A model generated the notes under the pieces. It was given only the letters and a program-made list of their open reading frames with translations, was not told where the DNA came from and made no database searches. A DNA stretch of 64,000 bases from Paenibacillus sp. OV219 (GTDB lineage: Bacteria; Bacillota; Bacilli; Paenibacillales; Paenibacillaceae), in NCBI RefSeq assembly GCF_900110075.1, contig NZ_FOCJ01000001.1, positions 682,001-746,000 of the forward strand. Reading direction: 5' to 3'. Every line of letters begins with the position of its first letter. Positions within the stretch are counted from its first letter, which is position 1. The position numbers and the translations under genes were made by a program. Of this stretch, positions 25,241-34,512 are shown piece by piece.

Positions 25241-25275
25241 AGATGGGGATCAGCGATGATCCTCATCTTTTTCTT
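25241..25275 (+). terminator. Rho-independent terminator
   Basis: AGATG-GGATCA and TGATCC-CATCT pair around GCGA, followed by TTTTTCTTTT. Confidence 0.92.
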
Positions 25276-25369
25276 TTGCGCGCCACTCTTAACAAATACA
25301 TAAATTTTCCTGTTCACACAAACAATGAAGGAGAGTGAGTCTTGATACAACGAGAGGAACGTGTGCAAA

Positions 25370-26191
25370 ATGACCCAGATGAAGCGGGCGAAATGGACAG
25401 GCGTATGCGCCATAATGGCTGCGAGCATGCTGCTTCTGCCCATTGGCGGCGGTACGGCTAAGGCAAGTATACAGAGCGACTTGAAAGGCAACCGCCAGGT
25501 AGCCATTGTCATTGATGATTTCGGCAACAACATGACGGGAACGCCAGAGATGATGGAGCTCCCGGTTCATTTTACAGTGGCAGTGATGCCGTTCCTGCCG
25601 ACGACGAAGCAGGATGCGGAGCTTGCGCATAAGCTCGGTCACGATGTGATCGTCCACATGCCGATGGAGCCGGTGCGCGGCAAGCCGGAATGGCTTGGCC
25701 CTGGCGCGATTACAACCGTAATGAGCGATGAGGAGATTCGCAAACGCGTCGAAGAAGCGATTAGCGCTGTGCCACATGCCGTTGGGATGAATAACCATAT
25801 GGGCTCCAAAGTAACGGCAGATGAGCGGGTCATGCGCGTCGTACTTTCCGTCGTGAAAGCACATGGCATGTTCTTCCTCGACAGCCGAACAACCTATAAG
25901 ACGGTGCTGCCGAAGCTGACAGCAGAGCTTGGCGTACCTCTATTATCGAATCAAGTCTTTCTTGATGATGTATATACAGCCAGTCATATCTCGAAGCAGA
26001 TCGGCATTCTGAGGAAGTATCTGGAGGATCATGACAGCTGTGTCACGATCGGCCATGTCGGCCCTCCGGGCAAGCTGACAGCTTCGGTTCTTAAAGCGAG
26101 CATTCCAGGCATGAAGTCCAGCACAACGTTCGTCACTTTATCCCAAATGATCGTTCCGTCAGCGGAGAAGGATATAATTCCGCACCCCTGA
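25370..26191 (+). CDS. Secreted divergent polysaccharide deacetylase family protein
   Basis: Start uncertain: ATG 25370 (11 bases from GAGAGGA) or GTG 25361. About 273 residues with a signal peptide (basic MKRAKW, hydrophobic core, AKA-S near residue 33). The mature part matches the YibQ-like divergent polysaccharide deacetylase family: VAIVIDDFGNN near 45-55, HVMPMEP-type strand (VIVHMPMEP), MNNHMGSKVT, FFLDSRTT and VTIGHVGPPG. The NodB-like barrel is retained. Probable envelope carbohydrate or peptidoglycan role; activity not proven for the family. Its 3' end overlaps the convergent amidase gene by 33 bp. Confidence 0.85.
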   Translation: MTQMKRAKWTGVCAIMAASMLLLPIGGGTAKASIQSDLKGNRQVAIVIDDFGNNMTGTPEMMELPVHFTVAVMPFLPTTKQDAELAHKLGHDVIVHMPMEPVRGKPEWLGPGAITTVMSDEEIRKRVEEAISAVPHAVGMNNHMGSKVTADERVMRVVLSVVKAHGMFFLDSRTTYKTVLPKLTAELGVPLLSNQVFLDDVYTASHISKQIGILRKYLEDHDSCVTIGHVGPPGKLTASVLKASIPGMKSSTTFVTLSQMIVPSAEKDIIPHP

Positions 26192-26914
26192 GTTGATCGC
26201 CTCCGCAAGCTCAACCTGCTTGCGAGGATCGAGCAGCATCTCGCGGTCGCCCTCGTGACTGAGAAATCCCAATTCTACGATGACGGCGGGCTTCTTAACG
26301 ACATTGAGCAGATAGAAAGGCCTGCCAACGCGCGGAAGCGCCCTAGTATTCTGTTTGCGGTTCAGCGCATCCTGAATGCAGAATGCAAGCAGCGCGCTCT
26401 CTCCCTCATTCTGATGGAGCACGAGCGGTCCGTGCTCAGTCTTGTCAGGCGCCCAATTGACATGAATGCTGACGAGGATGCGCGTCTGGATTTCTTTGGT
26501 CAATTGGCTCCGCTGCGACAGGTCGCGTCTGTGCCTTGAGCTGGCTGGGTTCCATCTATTGTCGTCGCTTAGCGCGTAGTCGGCATCGCGATTGAGAACA
26601 GCTTTAATGCCGTTTGCACTTAGAAGCAAATAAAGCTTCTTGGCAATCGCGAGGTTGATGTCTTTCTCCAGCACATGTTCGTGATGAGCGCCGCCGTCAA
26701 TGCCGCCATGTCCGACGTCGATCAGCACTTCCGCGCTTGGCAACGCTCGCTGGTAATCCGGTGGCAGCACTTGAGTGCCGGTATACTTTGCAGGCGCATC
26801 CAGCGGATAAGTGTCGGCGGCACATAATGCCGGCTGTGAGGAGCTTAGGGCGAGAACCGTGCAAATCGGTAAAAGGAGACGGATCAGCGTTCGGTGAATG
26901 AGATCTGCTGACAT
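26159..26914 (-). CDS. Secreted N-acetylmuramoyl-L-alanine amidase (Amidase_3)
   Basis: 251 residues with an N-terminal signal peptide (hydrophobic to about residue 32, SSSQPALCA). The catalytic domain shows the zinc ligands in order: His in IDVGHGGIDGG near 68, Glu in HVLEKDINLAIA near 83, His in ILVSIHVNWAPD near 149, and the catalytic Glu in VIVELGFLSHEGD near 213. These enzymes cut the bond between MurNAc and the stem peptide in cell separation or spore cortex processing. No cell-wall-binding domain is attached. Convergent overlap of 33 bp with the deacetylase-like gene. Confidence 0.92.
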   Translation of the reverse strand: MSADLIHRTLIRLLLPICTVLALSSSQPALCAADTYPLDAPAKYTGTQVLPPDYQRALPSAEVLIDVGHGGIDGGAHHEHVLEKDINLAIAKKLYLLLSANGIKAVLNRDADYALSDDNRWNPASSRHRRDLSQRSQLTKEIQTRILVSIHVNWAPDKTEHGPLVLHQNEGESALLAFCIQDALNRKQNTRALPRVGRPFYLLNVVKKPAVIVELGFLSHEGDREMLLDPRKQVELAEAINSGVRNYILLR

Positions 26915-27052
26915 GATTATGCCAAACCTCCAGTTCCAGAAGACTTTAGGTTAGCGTGGCACAGTCCAAGGAAACTCATTCATGTTTGAAAGAAATGATT
27001 AGCGGAGACACTGTAGATATGCAATTCACACGGGAAAAGGAGTGGAAACGTT

Positions 27053-27307
27053 ATGGCTGTTGAAAAACCGGAAGATTACATTAAGTTCATCACAGGCAAA
27101 GCGATTAACTTCATTGATACGCCAATGGATACACGCAGAGAGAATCGCCAAAAAGCCAAAGCGACGAAAGAGCCTTGGCTGACACGTTGGTTCGGTATTG
27201 GCGGATTAGGTGTCATGCAGTGGATTAAGTCATCGTCTCGTGATCAGACGAGCGAAGAACGTCCTGAGTTACCGGATTTACCTGATTTACCGGTAAAAAT
27301 GACCTAA
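27053..27307 (+). CDS. yqzE: YqzE family protein
   Basis: 84 residues, start ATG after AAAAGGAGTGG. The N-terminal DYIKF.TG..INF.DTP.D.R and the middle PWLTRWFGIGGLGV match YqzE, a small protein of unknown function encoded near the comG/yqhG region in Bacillus. The C-terminus here has a Pro/Leu/Asp repeat (PELPDLPDLP). Its last 21 bp overlap the convergent 302-aa gene. Confidence 0.85.
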   Translation: MAVEKPEDYIKFITGKAINFIDTPMDTRRENRQKAKATKEPWLTRWFGIGGLGVMQWIKSSSRDQTSEERPELPDLPDLPVKMT

Positions 27308-28195
27308 ATCGTTCATCGTCGCCATCGGGATGTAGCGCGATCCTTCATAATCCACTTCGACGAAGATGGACGAGCTGTTCCACCTGTGATAACCGATAGC
27401 GGGGAATACGAAGAGCACAGTCTGGCGATACAGCTCCGCAGTATAGCGGATTTGGCTCATTTGATCCAGATATTCAGGGAGATGCAGCCGAACCTGATCA
27501 TACGATAGCGGAGATTTGGTCAGCCAGGGCATCCGTTCATACGGATCGAAGCAAACATTGGCTCGAGCCCCGGATACGGCGGAGAGCGTCTGGGCCTGCT
27601 GCTTCAGCTTCGCGGACACAGCTGCTGACTGTTCGTCCCACATTTTATTATTAATAGGCAATGCTTCCGCTGTCCACGCGTCCAAATAATAAGTTCCGCT
27701 AGTTGCTGTTGTCCATTTCCAAACAGCGAGCACCGGAGAGAGGTAAAGCCGTTCCAGATGGAGCGGCTTTTTTGTGGCTTCAGCGAATGATGTAATCAGT
27801 CCTTGACGGATCAGGGAGCGATAAAGGGTATTAGGATCAAAGGCGGGATGATTGCCAGCTCCGTATTCCCCAAGCGCAAATCCGCCGTTCGCGGTTGCAT
27901 TAACAATCATATAGCCAACAGGTTGATGATTGACTTGGAAGGTAACCAGCCATCCGTGCGTGCCAGGGCCGATTGGGACGATGACAGGCGTTGCGTTCTT
28001 CCACGCGCCGAACCCTTGCTGCTTGGATAATGTGTCGGACCATGCTTTCACTTGCTGCTCCAGCTTCGACTTCACTTTGGCAGGTGCATGAATGTCGCGA
28101 GCGGCAGCAGCGGCGGCTGAAACCTCGTTATTCATCAAGAAGAAAGCGGAGACTAGTAGGGCCAAAATGAGGATAAGGCGACGTAAGCTGTGCAA
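27287..28195 (-). CDS. Secreted protein of unknown function (302 aa)
   Basis: TTG start at 28195 with AGGTGA seven bases before. A signal peptide is clear (LRRLILILALLVSAFFL...VSA, cleavage near residue 28). The mature part has one Cys and many Trp/Tyr residues; no known domain is recognised. It lies between yqzE and yqhG. No transmembrane helix after the leader, so it should be exported or held at the wall. Confidence 0.75.
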   Translation of the reverse strand: MHSLRRLILILALLVSAFFLMNNEVSAAAAAARDIHAPAKVKSKLEQQVKAWSDTLSKQQGFGAWKNATPVIVPIGPGTHGWLVTFQVNHQPVGYMIVNATANGGFALGEYGAGNHPAFDPNTLYRSLIRQGLITSFAEATKKPLHLERLYLSPVLAVWKWTTATSGTYYLDAWTAEALPINNKMWDEQSAAVSAKLKQQAQTLSAVSGARANVCFDPYERMPWLTKSPLSYDQVRLHLPEYLDQMSQIRYTAELYRQTVLFVFPAIGYHRWNSSSIFVEVDYEGSRYIPMATMNDLGHFYR

Positions 28196-28387
28196 TATGC
28201 ATCACCTGCTGCTTCCTTAAAATTTGACTTCCTCGGCGAGTATTCGATCCTGACACCGTCATTGTAACGAAATGGGGCGAAAAAGGGTGTAGGAACCTGT
28301 CAATCGGCATGGACAAGCATTGTTCTATTTTTGCCGGATGATTGGTTCATACCGCTGTTCTTGTCGCATCATGCTGACCTGTATGGT

Positions 28388-29398
28388 TCAGCCTATTCCT
28401 TGCAAGTAAAAGATACCGCAATTGATGGCGGAAGCCGTCACGCGCGGCTCGTATTGCCAACGGATTTCATCCCGTCGACGCTCGAATTGCTCCGTAATTT
28501 GAGGTTTGTTCTCTTCCTCGGCAGATTCCAGAAGCGGCTCGTAATAGTGGTTAATCGTTTCGAGCTCCTCGTTTAACCGCTTGGCAGCAGCAGCTGCCCA
28601 TGAATAATCGTAATTCCGCAGCTTTCGCTCGAGCGTCTGCTCCGCAATAGCGGCTGCTTTGACGAGTGTGAACGCATTCTTGGCGGTATGCACATTCGGC
28701 GGCAACTTCGGTGTCATGCGGTATTGCAGGAGCCGGTCATGGAACTGTTCGATGCATTGCCCTGTCGCCAGTGATATGCCGAAGGAGTGGATTTCTTCAC
28801 GTTTCATATCGCAGGCGAATTCGACCTTCATGTTGACACCTAACCACGCGCTGTAAGCGGTTGAATCGAGCGGGTGGTTGCTGCGCTTATCCGGCTCCTG
28901 GAATAAGCACAGGTAGCTGCCGCCTTGACGCGAAGATTCGAACAGCTGATTAAGCCGTCTTGAGCCAAAATAAAGATCTTCTCGTGGGACGCGAATGTTC
29001 GTGTTCAGTGTGCCGTGAATGTAGCCGAAGGAGCGGCCGAGCACGGCCTCTGTGGAGTTCGGTCCTGGAGCTGTCTGCGGAACGCCGACTACTCCATTTG
29101 CTCCAACAGCTCCGCTCGTCCCGGTGCTACTGGGAGGTTGCTTGGTTTGCGAAGCTTCTGCCAGAGCTGTCGTTTGATTGTCGTACTTCTGCTTATCAGT
29201 CACGAGCAGGAGTGACATCGTCTCAGGCTCTGCGCCAGTGCGATCGACGAAGCTCCAATAATAGGGGCGGTTCGTCAGGTCGCGATCTGCCTTCGGTGAC
29301 AGCTTGACTTGAAAGTGAGCTGGCGATTTCTCCACGATATGGCAGCCGGTAGCATCCAAGTACCGCTGTACGAATTTTTGAATTTGACGTTCGTTCAT
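28388..29398 (-). CDS. yqhG: YqhG family protein
   Basis: 336 residues. The N-terminus (MNERQIQKFVQRYLDATGCHIVEKSPAHFQVKLSPKADRDLTNRPYYWSFVDR, in pieces) is typical of YqhG. A Pro/Thr/Gly-rich linker sits near 85-115, then a conserved FGSRRLNQLFES and KGSYLCLFQEP-like core, ending in a coiled-coil. Function unknown. It overlaps yqhH by 4 bp (ATGA) as in Bacillus, implying a joint role with that SNF2 ATPase. Confidence 0.88.
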   Translation of the reverse strand: MNERQIQKFVQRYLDATGCHIVEKSPAHFQVKLSPKADRDLTNRPYYWSFVDRTGAEPETMSLLLVTDKQKYDNQTTALAEASQTKQPPSSTGTSGAVGANGVVGVPQTAPGPNSTEAVLGRSFGYIHGTLNTNIRVPREDLYFGSRRLNQLFESSRQGGSYLCLFQEPDKRSNHPLDSTAYSAWLGVNMKVEFACDMKREEIHSFGISLATGQCIEQFHDRLLQYRMTPKLPPNVHTAKNAFTLVKAAAIAEQTLERKLRNYDYSWAAAAAKRLNEELETINHYYEPLLESAEEENKPQITEQFERRRDEIRWQYEPRVTASAINCGIFYLQGIG

Positions 29399-31194
29399 GG
29401 TCTCACCTCAATTGTTTGGCCAACGGCATTCATAACAGAGTTGATTGCACTCATCTCATCATCTTCTAGCTCCACTTCATCGCGGATGCGGTTGAGGGAG
29501 TTGCCGAGATCGTCAATTTGCTTGCGCAGCAAATCACCATTGCCTCCGGTCTCCAGCATGAGCCTAGCCAGCCGCTGCTCCAACGATTCGTTCTTCTCGA
29601 AACGTTCGAGAATATGATCTAACTCGCCGATGACAAGCTCGAACAGATTGATTTTCTCATGGAGCAGACTGACGATATGTTCTTCGATTGTACCTACCGT
29701 GCACAGATTGTAAATCCGCACATCGCTCGTCTGGCCGAGTCGATGGACCCGTCCAATTCGTTGCTCCACTCGCATCGGATTCCATGGCAAGTCGAAGTTG
29801 ATCATATGGTGGCAGAATTGCAGATTAATGCCTTCACCGCCGGCCTCGGTTGCGATAAGAACTTGAGCGCGGCCGCGGAATAAGTCCATCATCCAGTCTT
29901 TCTTGCCTCGGTTCATCCCTCCGCGGTACGGAACCGCAACCATATTGTTGGCGCGGAAATACTGAAGCAGGTATTCTTGTGTCGCCCGGTATTCTGTGAA
30001 AATAATAACTTTGTCATTCATCTCGCGGACAAGCTCCATCGCTTTCTCCGCTTTCGTATTGGAGGTGATAGTGCGAATGACTTCGACAAGCTCCCATATC
30101 TTCGCGCGATGCGGAGAATCCTCCGGAGTCTTCTTGAACATATTGACGAGCGTGACGAATACGGCATCGCGGCTGCTGCACACCTCGCGCTGCAGTGTGA
30201 CGAGTGAAAGTAGGCTCGACAAATCTCCGTCCGATTCACTTGCGCGATCCCGGACGAATTTCGTCACACCATCATAGAGCGCTTGCTCTTCGGTCGAGAG
30301 GTTCAGCGGAATATTCTTCACGATCCGTTTCGTGAATTGAATATCGCCATCGCCGCGGCGGTTGCGGATCATGACGGTAGACAGCGCTTCGTGCAGTTGC
30401 TCCTCGTTCTTCGGCAGCCGCTTATCGAGGACGAAGTTCGCAGCGAATTCATTCTGCCCACCGAGCTGACCCGGCTTGAGCAGCGTAATCAAGTTATACA
30501 GCTCGTCCAAATCGTTCTGCACGGGCGTTGCCGTCAGCAGAAGGCAATATTTCTTGCGGAGCTGGTTGACGAACTGGTAGTTGGTTGTTTTCTTGTTCTT
30601 CAGCTTATGCGCCTCATCAATGATGAGCACGTCATAGTCCTGCGCGAGCAGCCGTTCGCGGTGTGGTTCACGCTTCGCGGTGTCCATCGAAGCGACGACG
30701 ACATCGTTGTTCCAAGAATGCTCTTTCTTCTGCGCGACAGCTGAGATGCCGAATTTGCTGTTCAGCTCGCGCACCCATTGCAGCACGAGAGAGGCAGGAA
30801 CGAGGATAAGTGCCTTCTTCACTAAACCTCGCACGATATATTCTTTCAGTACGAGACCAGCTTCGATCGTCTTGCCAAGGCCAACCTCATCGGCAAGAAT
30901 GGCTCGTCCGCTCATCTCATGCAGCACCTTGCGCGCTGTCGAAATTTGATGCGCCATCGGCTCGAAGGAAGGGAGGCTGCGTAAGCATTGCAAATCATCG
31001 AAGCTCTCAACGAGTCTCGACTGCTCAGCTTCAATCGCCAGCTGATACATCGTCCAATCGTCCCACGGGCCGTTGCGGTCAACACGATCCTGCAGATTGT
31101 GAAGCCAGGTGCGGTCGAATTGTAAATCAACGCTCGGATGCAGCTTGCGTTTGACGGCCGGAGCCTCTTGTATGGGGTCGTTAGTCGGTTGCAT
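29395..31194 (-). CDS. yqhH: SNF2-family DEAD/DEAH helicase-like ATPase YqhH
   Basis: 599 residues. Helicase motifs in order: Walker A LADEVGLGKTIEAGLVL near 97-113, motif Ia LILVPASLVLQW, DEAH box LIIDEAHKLKN near 191-201, LLLTATPVQND, then the second RecA lobe with FTEYRATQEYL, ATEAGGEGINLQFC and QRIGRVHRLGQ. This is the RapA/SNF2 type of dsDNA translocase. Coupled to yqhG by a 4-bp overlap; the pair's cellular task is not established. It has no nuclease domain. Confidence 0.92.
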   Translation of the reverse strand: MQPTNDPIQEAPAVKRKLHPSVDLQFDRTWLHNLQDRVDRNGPWDDWTMYQLAIEAEQSRLVESFDDLQCLRSLPSFEPMAHQISTARKVLHEMSGRAILADEVGLGKTIEAGLVLKEYIVRGLVKKALILVPASLVLQWVRELNSKFGISAVAQKKEHSWNNDVVVASMDTAKREPHRERLLAQDYDVLIIDEAHKLKNKKTTNYQFVNQLRKKYCLLLTATPVQNDLDELYNLITLLKPGQLGGQNEFAANFVLDKRLPKNEEQLHEALSTVMIRNRRGDGDIQFTKRIVKNIPLNLSTEEQALYDGVTKFVRDRASESDGDLSSLLSLVTLQREVCSSRDAVFVTLVNMFKKTPEDSPHRAKIWELVEVIRTITSNTKAEKAMELVREMNDKVIIFTEYRATQEYLLQYFRANNMVAVPYRGGMNRGKKDWMMDLFRGRAQVLIATEAGGEGINLQFCHHMINFDLPWNPMRVEQRIGRVHRLGQTSDVRIYNLCTVGTIEEHIVSLLHEKINLFELVIGELDHILERFEKNESLEQRLARLMLETGGNGDLLRKQIDDLGNSLNRIRDEVELEDDEMSAINSVMNAVGQTIEVRP

Positions 31195-31308
31195 GTGCTT
31201 ATCGGACTCCTTTCAGTGACCAGGCTTAGCATAAGAAAGCTTGACCTATCTAGTAGTATGGCCTTTAAGTATGCTTTTCATAAGGAAGGAGAGGGGCGGG
31301 GGATGGGC

Positions 31309-31338
31309 AAAAGAAAAAGACCCTCAAATGGAGGGTCT
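31309..31338 (-). terminator. Terminator after the 257-aa gene
   Basis: AGACCCTC and GAGGGTCT pair around AAATG; on the - strand a T-rich run (TTTTTCTTTT) follows. Confidence 0.9.
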
Positions 31339-31349
31339 CTCGTGAACAT

Positions 31350-32123
31350 TTATAGCTTCTGAAGCTTCGAAGGATTGTTGATCTTGTAGCGGACAGGATG
31401 CTTGGTCAGCTTCTTCTCCACGATTTTGCACTCGAACGTAATCGTATGTCCGATTTCGAGCTCCAGCTTCTTCAGCGTCGCACTGTAGCTGGACCATGCG
31501 TCACCGAGCTCGATGACAGGCTCCGTAATAGAAGCCGCTTCATAAATGATGACTTCATCCTCAGTTTCAGTGAAATTGTTCGGCACGGTCGTGAATTCCT
31601 TCACCGTTGCCGTCATTCTCACCTTATCCTCCGGTAGTACAAGCTTAGGCGCCTTCTCTTTCTTAGGCGCTTTCTTCTTCGGCTCCGCTGCAGCAGGAGC
31701 CTCGGTTGCTGCATCAGCTTCTGCAGCCGCCGCGGCCGCATGAACAGCGGCAGTCTCAGCCGATTCCACAGCCGCCTCAGTCGATGCAGATGCCGTATCG
31801 CTGACAGGAGCTTCTTGCTCGCTGCTGCTTTCATCGGCCTGAGCCGCTTGCTTCACACCGAAGCTTGCTGTCTGCATTTCTTTCAAATAGGAAGGGTGAA
31901 TGCAGTGCTGTTGCTTATTATCAAATTCGAGTACTGCCGTCATGTTATCGACGTAGCCGACAATGGAGCAGGTCGTGTTAAGGCCGCCGCCCTTATATGC
32001 GAAAAGTTTCGTCTTCGTAGCTTTCTCGGATAATAAGCCCCATTCTTTACATTGCTGGATTTGCTCATCTTCGCTAGCGAAGGGAGTGTAAGTGAGGGGC
32101 GCGATCATGAACGTATGTACCAT
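31350..32123 (-). CDS. Unknown protein with two compact domains and an Ala/Lys-rich linker (257 aa)
   Basis: ATG 32123 follows GGCGGAGA. The N-terminal ~85 residues (KLFAYKGGGLNTTCSIVGYVDNMTAVLEF...HCIHPSYLKEMQ in pieces) look like a small beta domain. Residues ~90-150 are a low-complexity Ala/Glu/Ser stretch ending in a lysine-rich PKKKAPKKEKAPK. The C-terminal ~100 residues form a second beta-rich domain (VRMTATVKEFTTV, TFECKIVEKKLTKHPVRYKI). No leader. The basic linker could bind nucleic acid; function unknown. Divergent from the acetyltransferase gene. Confidence 0.72.
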   Translation of the reverse strand: MVHTFMIAPLTYTPFASEDEQIQQCKEWGLLSEKATKTKLFAYKGGGLNTTCSIVGYVDNMTAVLEFDNKQQHCIHPSYLKEMQTASFGVKQAAQADESSSEQEAPVSDTASASTEAAVESAETAAVHAAAAAAEADAATEAPAAAEPKKKAPKKEKAPKLVLPEDKVRMTATVKEFTTVPNNFTETEDEVIIYEAASITEPVIELGDAWSSYSATLKKLELEIGHTITFECKIVEKKLTKHPVRYKINNPSKLQKL

Positions 32124-32254
32124 TAATTCTCCGCCTTTCGATAGGGATACAACAACCAGTTTACCATGTTTTACGTGCGGGATACACGTTTTCTCTATTG
32201 AATAATTAGTCGTTAATATGTATATTTATACAATATCTATGGAGGTGAGCGCTA

Positions 32255-33037
32255 ATGAACATGAACGTGGTAGAGTCAATTGAAGAACTAACGATGAATG
32301 CGTGGCCGTCCCTGCAAACCGTAACCTATGGGGGCTGGTTGCTGAGATTTGCGAATGGTTATACAAAGCGGGCGAATTCGGTCCATGCGATGTATGGTGC
32401 AAATAGGGATGAAGCAGAATCAGAAGCCGTGCTTACTGCACGTATTGAAGCAAGCGAGGCATTGTACGAAAGAGAAGGGCAGCCTGCAATCTTTAAGCTG
32501 ACTCCGATATGTCCGAGCCTGCTTGATGCTGAGCTTCAGAAACGAAATTATGCCATAGCCGATCCTTCACGTGTTATGCTAATGGAAAGTCTGGAACATG
32601 TGCCAGTGCCGCACCTATCGCGTATTGTCGTAGAAACAGCACTAAGCAATGAATGGCTGGCTCGCATGTGCGCGTTCAATGAGATTACAGAGGCGAATAA
32701 GGTGAACTGCGCCAATATGATCAAACAGTCGAAGGCGAAGCAGGCTTTCTTCACGCTCTACGATGACGACCGTCCGGTTGCTTGTGGGCTAGGCGCATTA
32801 GAGCGGGGTTACCTCGGACTCTATGATATCGTGACGAATCGCTCAGACAGAAACCGTGGCTATGGCGCGGAGCTCATTCTCCATATGCTTGCATGGGCTA
32901 GAATGAACGGAGCAACGAAGAGCTATCTGCTCGTCGTAGGGAACAACGCGCCTGCAAACCGTTTGTACGAGAAATTGAATTACAAAGAAGTCTACCGTTA
33001 TTGGTACCGCGTACAACAAAACGTTGGCTTCATATAG
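32255..33037 (+). CDS. GNAT family N-acetyltransferase (two-domain)
   Basis: 260 residues. The first ~120 form a degenerate GNAT-like half beginning SIEELTMNAWPSLQTV.YGGWLLRFANGYTKRANSV; the C-terminal half has the acetyl-CoA-binding signature RNRGYGAELILHMLAWA near 203-219 and the YLLVVGNNAPANRLYEKLNY end motif. It transfers an acetyl group to an unknown amine. ATG 32255 after GGAGGTGAG. Followed by a DUF1284 gene after 23 bp. Confidence 0.9.
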   Translation: MNMNVVESIEELTMNAWPSLQTVTYGGWLLRFANGYTKRANSVHAMYGANRDEAESEAVLTARIEASEALYEREGQPAIFKLTPICPSLLDAELQKRNYAIADPSRVMLMESLEHVPVPHLSRIVVETALSNEWLARMCAFNEITEANKVNCANMIKQSKAKQAFFTLYDDDRPVACGLGALERGYLGLYDIVTNRSDRNRGYGAELILHMLAWARMNGATKSYLLVVGNNAPANRLYEKLNYKEVYRYWYRVQQNVGFI

Positions 33038-33060
33038 CTAGTATAAAAGGAGGATGCGGC

Positions 33061-33477
33061 ATGGAGATCCGGCTTCGCGGACATCATTTGCTCTGTCTGC
33101 TCGGATTCCGAGGGATGGGCTATTCTGTTGAGTTCTCAGCGAATATGCGCGTTGTATATAACGAGCTGCGCGACAAGCCTAAGACGCTTATCACGATTAT
33201 CGGCGGACCTGATGACTTGTGCGCATGCTTCCCGAAGAACGCCGAGCAGCACTGCGAGAATCGTTCCGTATACGAACACGACAAACGCATACTCGATAAG
33301 CTCCATTTCGTTTCTGGCATGACCTTGCCATGGGAGGATGTTATCCACCGCGTTCGAGCAAGCATGCAACCAGAGGACATCAACACCCTCTGTTATACAT
33401 GCGAATGGCGCTCTTATGGGGTCTGCGAGGCAGGCGTTCGGACGATTAATCAAGGAGATTGGATGCCGCCGTTGTAA
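33061..33477 (+). CDS. DUF1284 family Cys-rich protein
   Basis: ATG 33061 is chosen, preceded by AAAAGGAGGA; a longer frame from 33001 overlaps the acetyltransferase. 138 residues starting IRLRGHHLLCLLGFRGMGYS, the hallmark of DUF1284. Cysteines at about 15, 56, 58, 68 and three in the C-terminal LCYTCEW/GVCEAG segment could hold an iron-sulfur cluster or zinc. Family function unknown. Confidence 0.85.
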   Translation: MEIRLRGHHLLCLLGFRGMGYSVEFSANMRVVYNELRDKPKTLITIIGGPDDLCACFPKNAEQHCENRSVYEHDKRILDKLHFVSGMTLPWEDVIHRVRASMQPEDINTLCYTCEWRSYGVCEAGVRTINQGDWMPPL

Positions 33478-33482
33478 GCTTA

Positions 33483-34397
33483 TTAAGCTTCAGCTTTATG
33501 TACGATAGGGAGCAATGTCATGAATCGCTTCGAAGCGGAAGTCAGCGGAACGCCGCGAAGGATTGCAATGCCGATGTGCCGCTCTGGCGGAGCAGGAGTG
33601 AGCGGGATTTCGACCAACTCGCCACGAGCGAGCTCCTGCTCCACATAATTACGAGTTACAAAAGCAAGTCCGAAGCCGCTCATGGCAAATTGGATGAGCA
33701 AATCCATGCTCCCAAGCTCAAGCTCAGGCTTCAGCTGCACGCCGCCCGCTGTAGCATAACGGTCAAGAAATTGCCGCGTGCTACCGCCTGGCTCCAGCAT
33801 AATTAGCGGATATTCGTGCAATTGTTCGAGCGCAAGCGGCTGCTGCTGCAGCCGGCGTGATAGCTCCGCATACACCTTACCGCCGACCAGACAATCCTGC
33901 TGCGGCAAGCTCTGCTTGAATTCGATTTTGCGATCTTCCACCGGCAAATTGACGATACCGATATCCATCTTACCCTCTTTGAGCAGTTGCAGCGTCTCCG
34001 GCGTCGTTTGATTCGTCACATGAATGCGGATGTTCGGATATTGGTTATGAAACTTCTCCAGAAAGGGAAGCAAATAATGCTTGCTCAGCGTATCGCCCGC
34101 TCCGATTCTAATCTCGCCATCGTCCAAATTACGCATGTCCGATATGCGCTTCTCCCCGGATGCGATCAGATTGAACGCCTGCTCCACATATTGCAGCACG
34201 ACTTCACCTTCAGCGGTTAATGATACCCCTTTGGCCGAGCGGAAGAACAGCGGTCCGCCTAATGCTTGCTCCAGCTGCTTAAGAGTATGACTTATCGCCG
34301 GCTGTGTAATATGCAGCTGCTCAGCGGCTCGAGATAAACTACCCATTCTCGCTGTCCAGTAGAACGTTCGATACCATTCCATATTAATCTCGTTCAT
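33483..34397 (-). CDS. LysR-family transcriptional regulator
   Basis: 304 residues, standard LTTR length. The N-terminal helix-turn-helix reads FYWTARMGSLSRAAEQLHITQPAISHTLKQLEQALG in pieces near 10-45, followed by the type-2 periplasmic-binding effector domain (DIGIVNLPVED, YPLIMLEPGGSTRQFLD, GFGLAFVTRNYVE). It is divergent from the adenylosuccinate-synthetase-like gene and the shared 115-bp region contains a T-N11-A type box, so that gene is its probable target. The effector is unknown. Confidence 0.93.
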   Translation of the reverse strand: MNEINMEWYRTFYWTARMGSLSRAAEQLHITQPAISHTLKQLEQALGGPLFFRSAKGVSLTAEGEVVLQYVEQAFNLIASGEKRISDMRNLDDGEIRIGAGDTLSKHYLLPFLEKFHNQYPNIRIHVTNQTTPETLQLLKEGKMDIGIVNLPVEDRKIEFKQSLPQQDCLVGGKVYAELSRRLQQQPLALEQLHEYPLIMLEPGGSTRQFLDRYATAGGVQLKPELELGSMDLLIQFAMSGFGLAFVTRNYVEQELARGELVEIPLTPAPPERHIGIAILRGVPLTSASKRFMTLLPIVHKAEA

Positions 34398-34417
34398 CGC
34401 ATTACCTCATCTTATAG

Positions 34418-34446
34418 TTGATATTACTTATATCAATTATTCTAAT
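34418..34446 (+). promoter_or_regulatory. LysR box overlapping the promoter of the purA-like gene
   Basis: TTGATAT-N5-ATATCAA (34418-34436), a perfect 7-bp inverted repeat of the T-N11-A class. Its left arm doubles as the -35 TTGATA, with 17 bp to the -10 TCTAAT (34441-34446). Confidence 0.75.
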
Positions 34447-34512
34447 GCCTACTCCTGCCATTATAATCAACCTTGCAAGCCAAGTCATTAACTAGGTGCG
34501 GGAGGCGATAGT

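Noticed and set aside
24234..25533. Long antisense open frames across the GH43 and 140-aa genes
   Set aside because: No start signals, and composition reflects the opposite strand's codons.
28331..28576. 81-codon + strand frame at the 3' end of yqhG
   Set aside because: Lies mostly antisense to yqhG, with no ribosome binding site and no motif.
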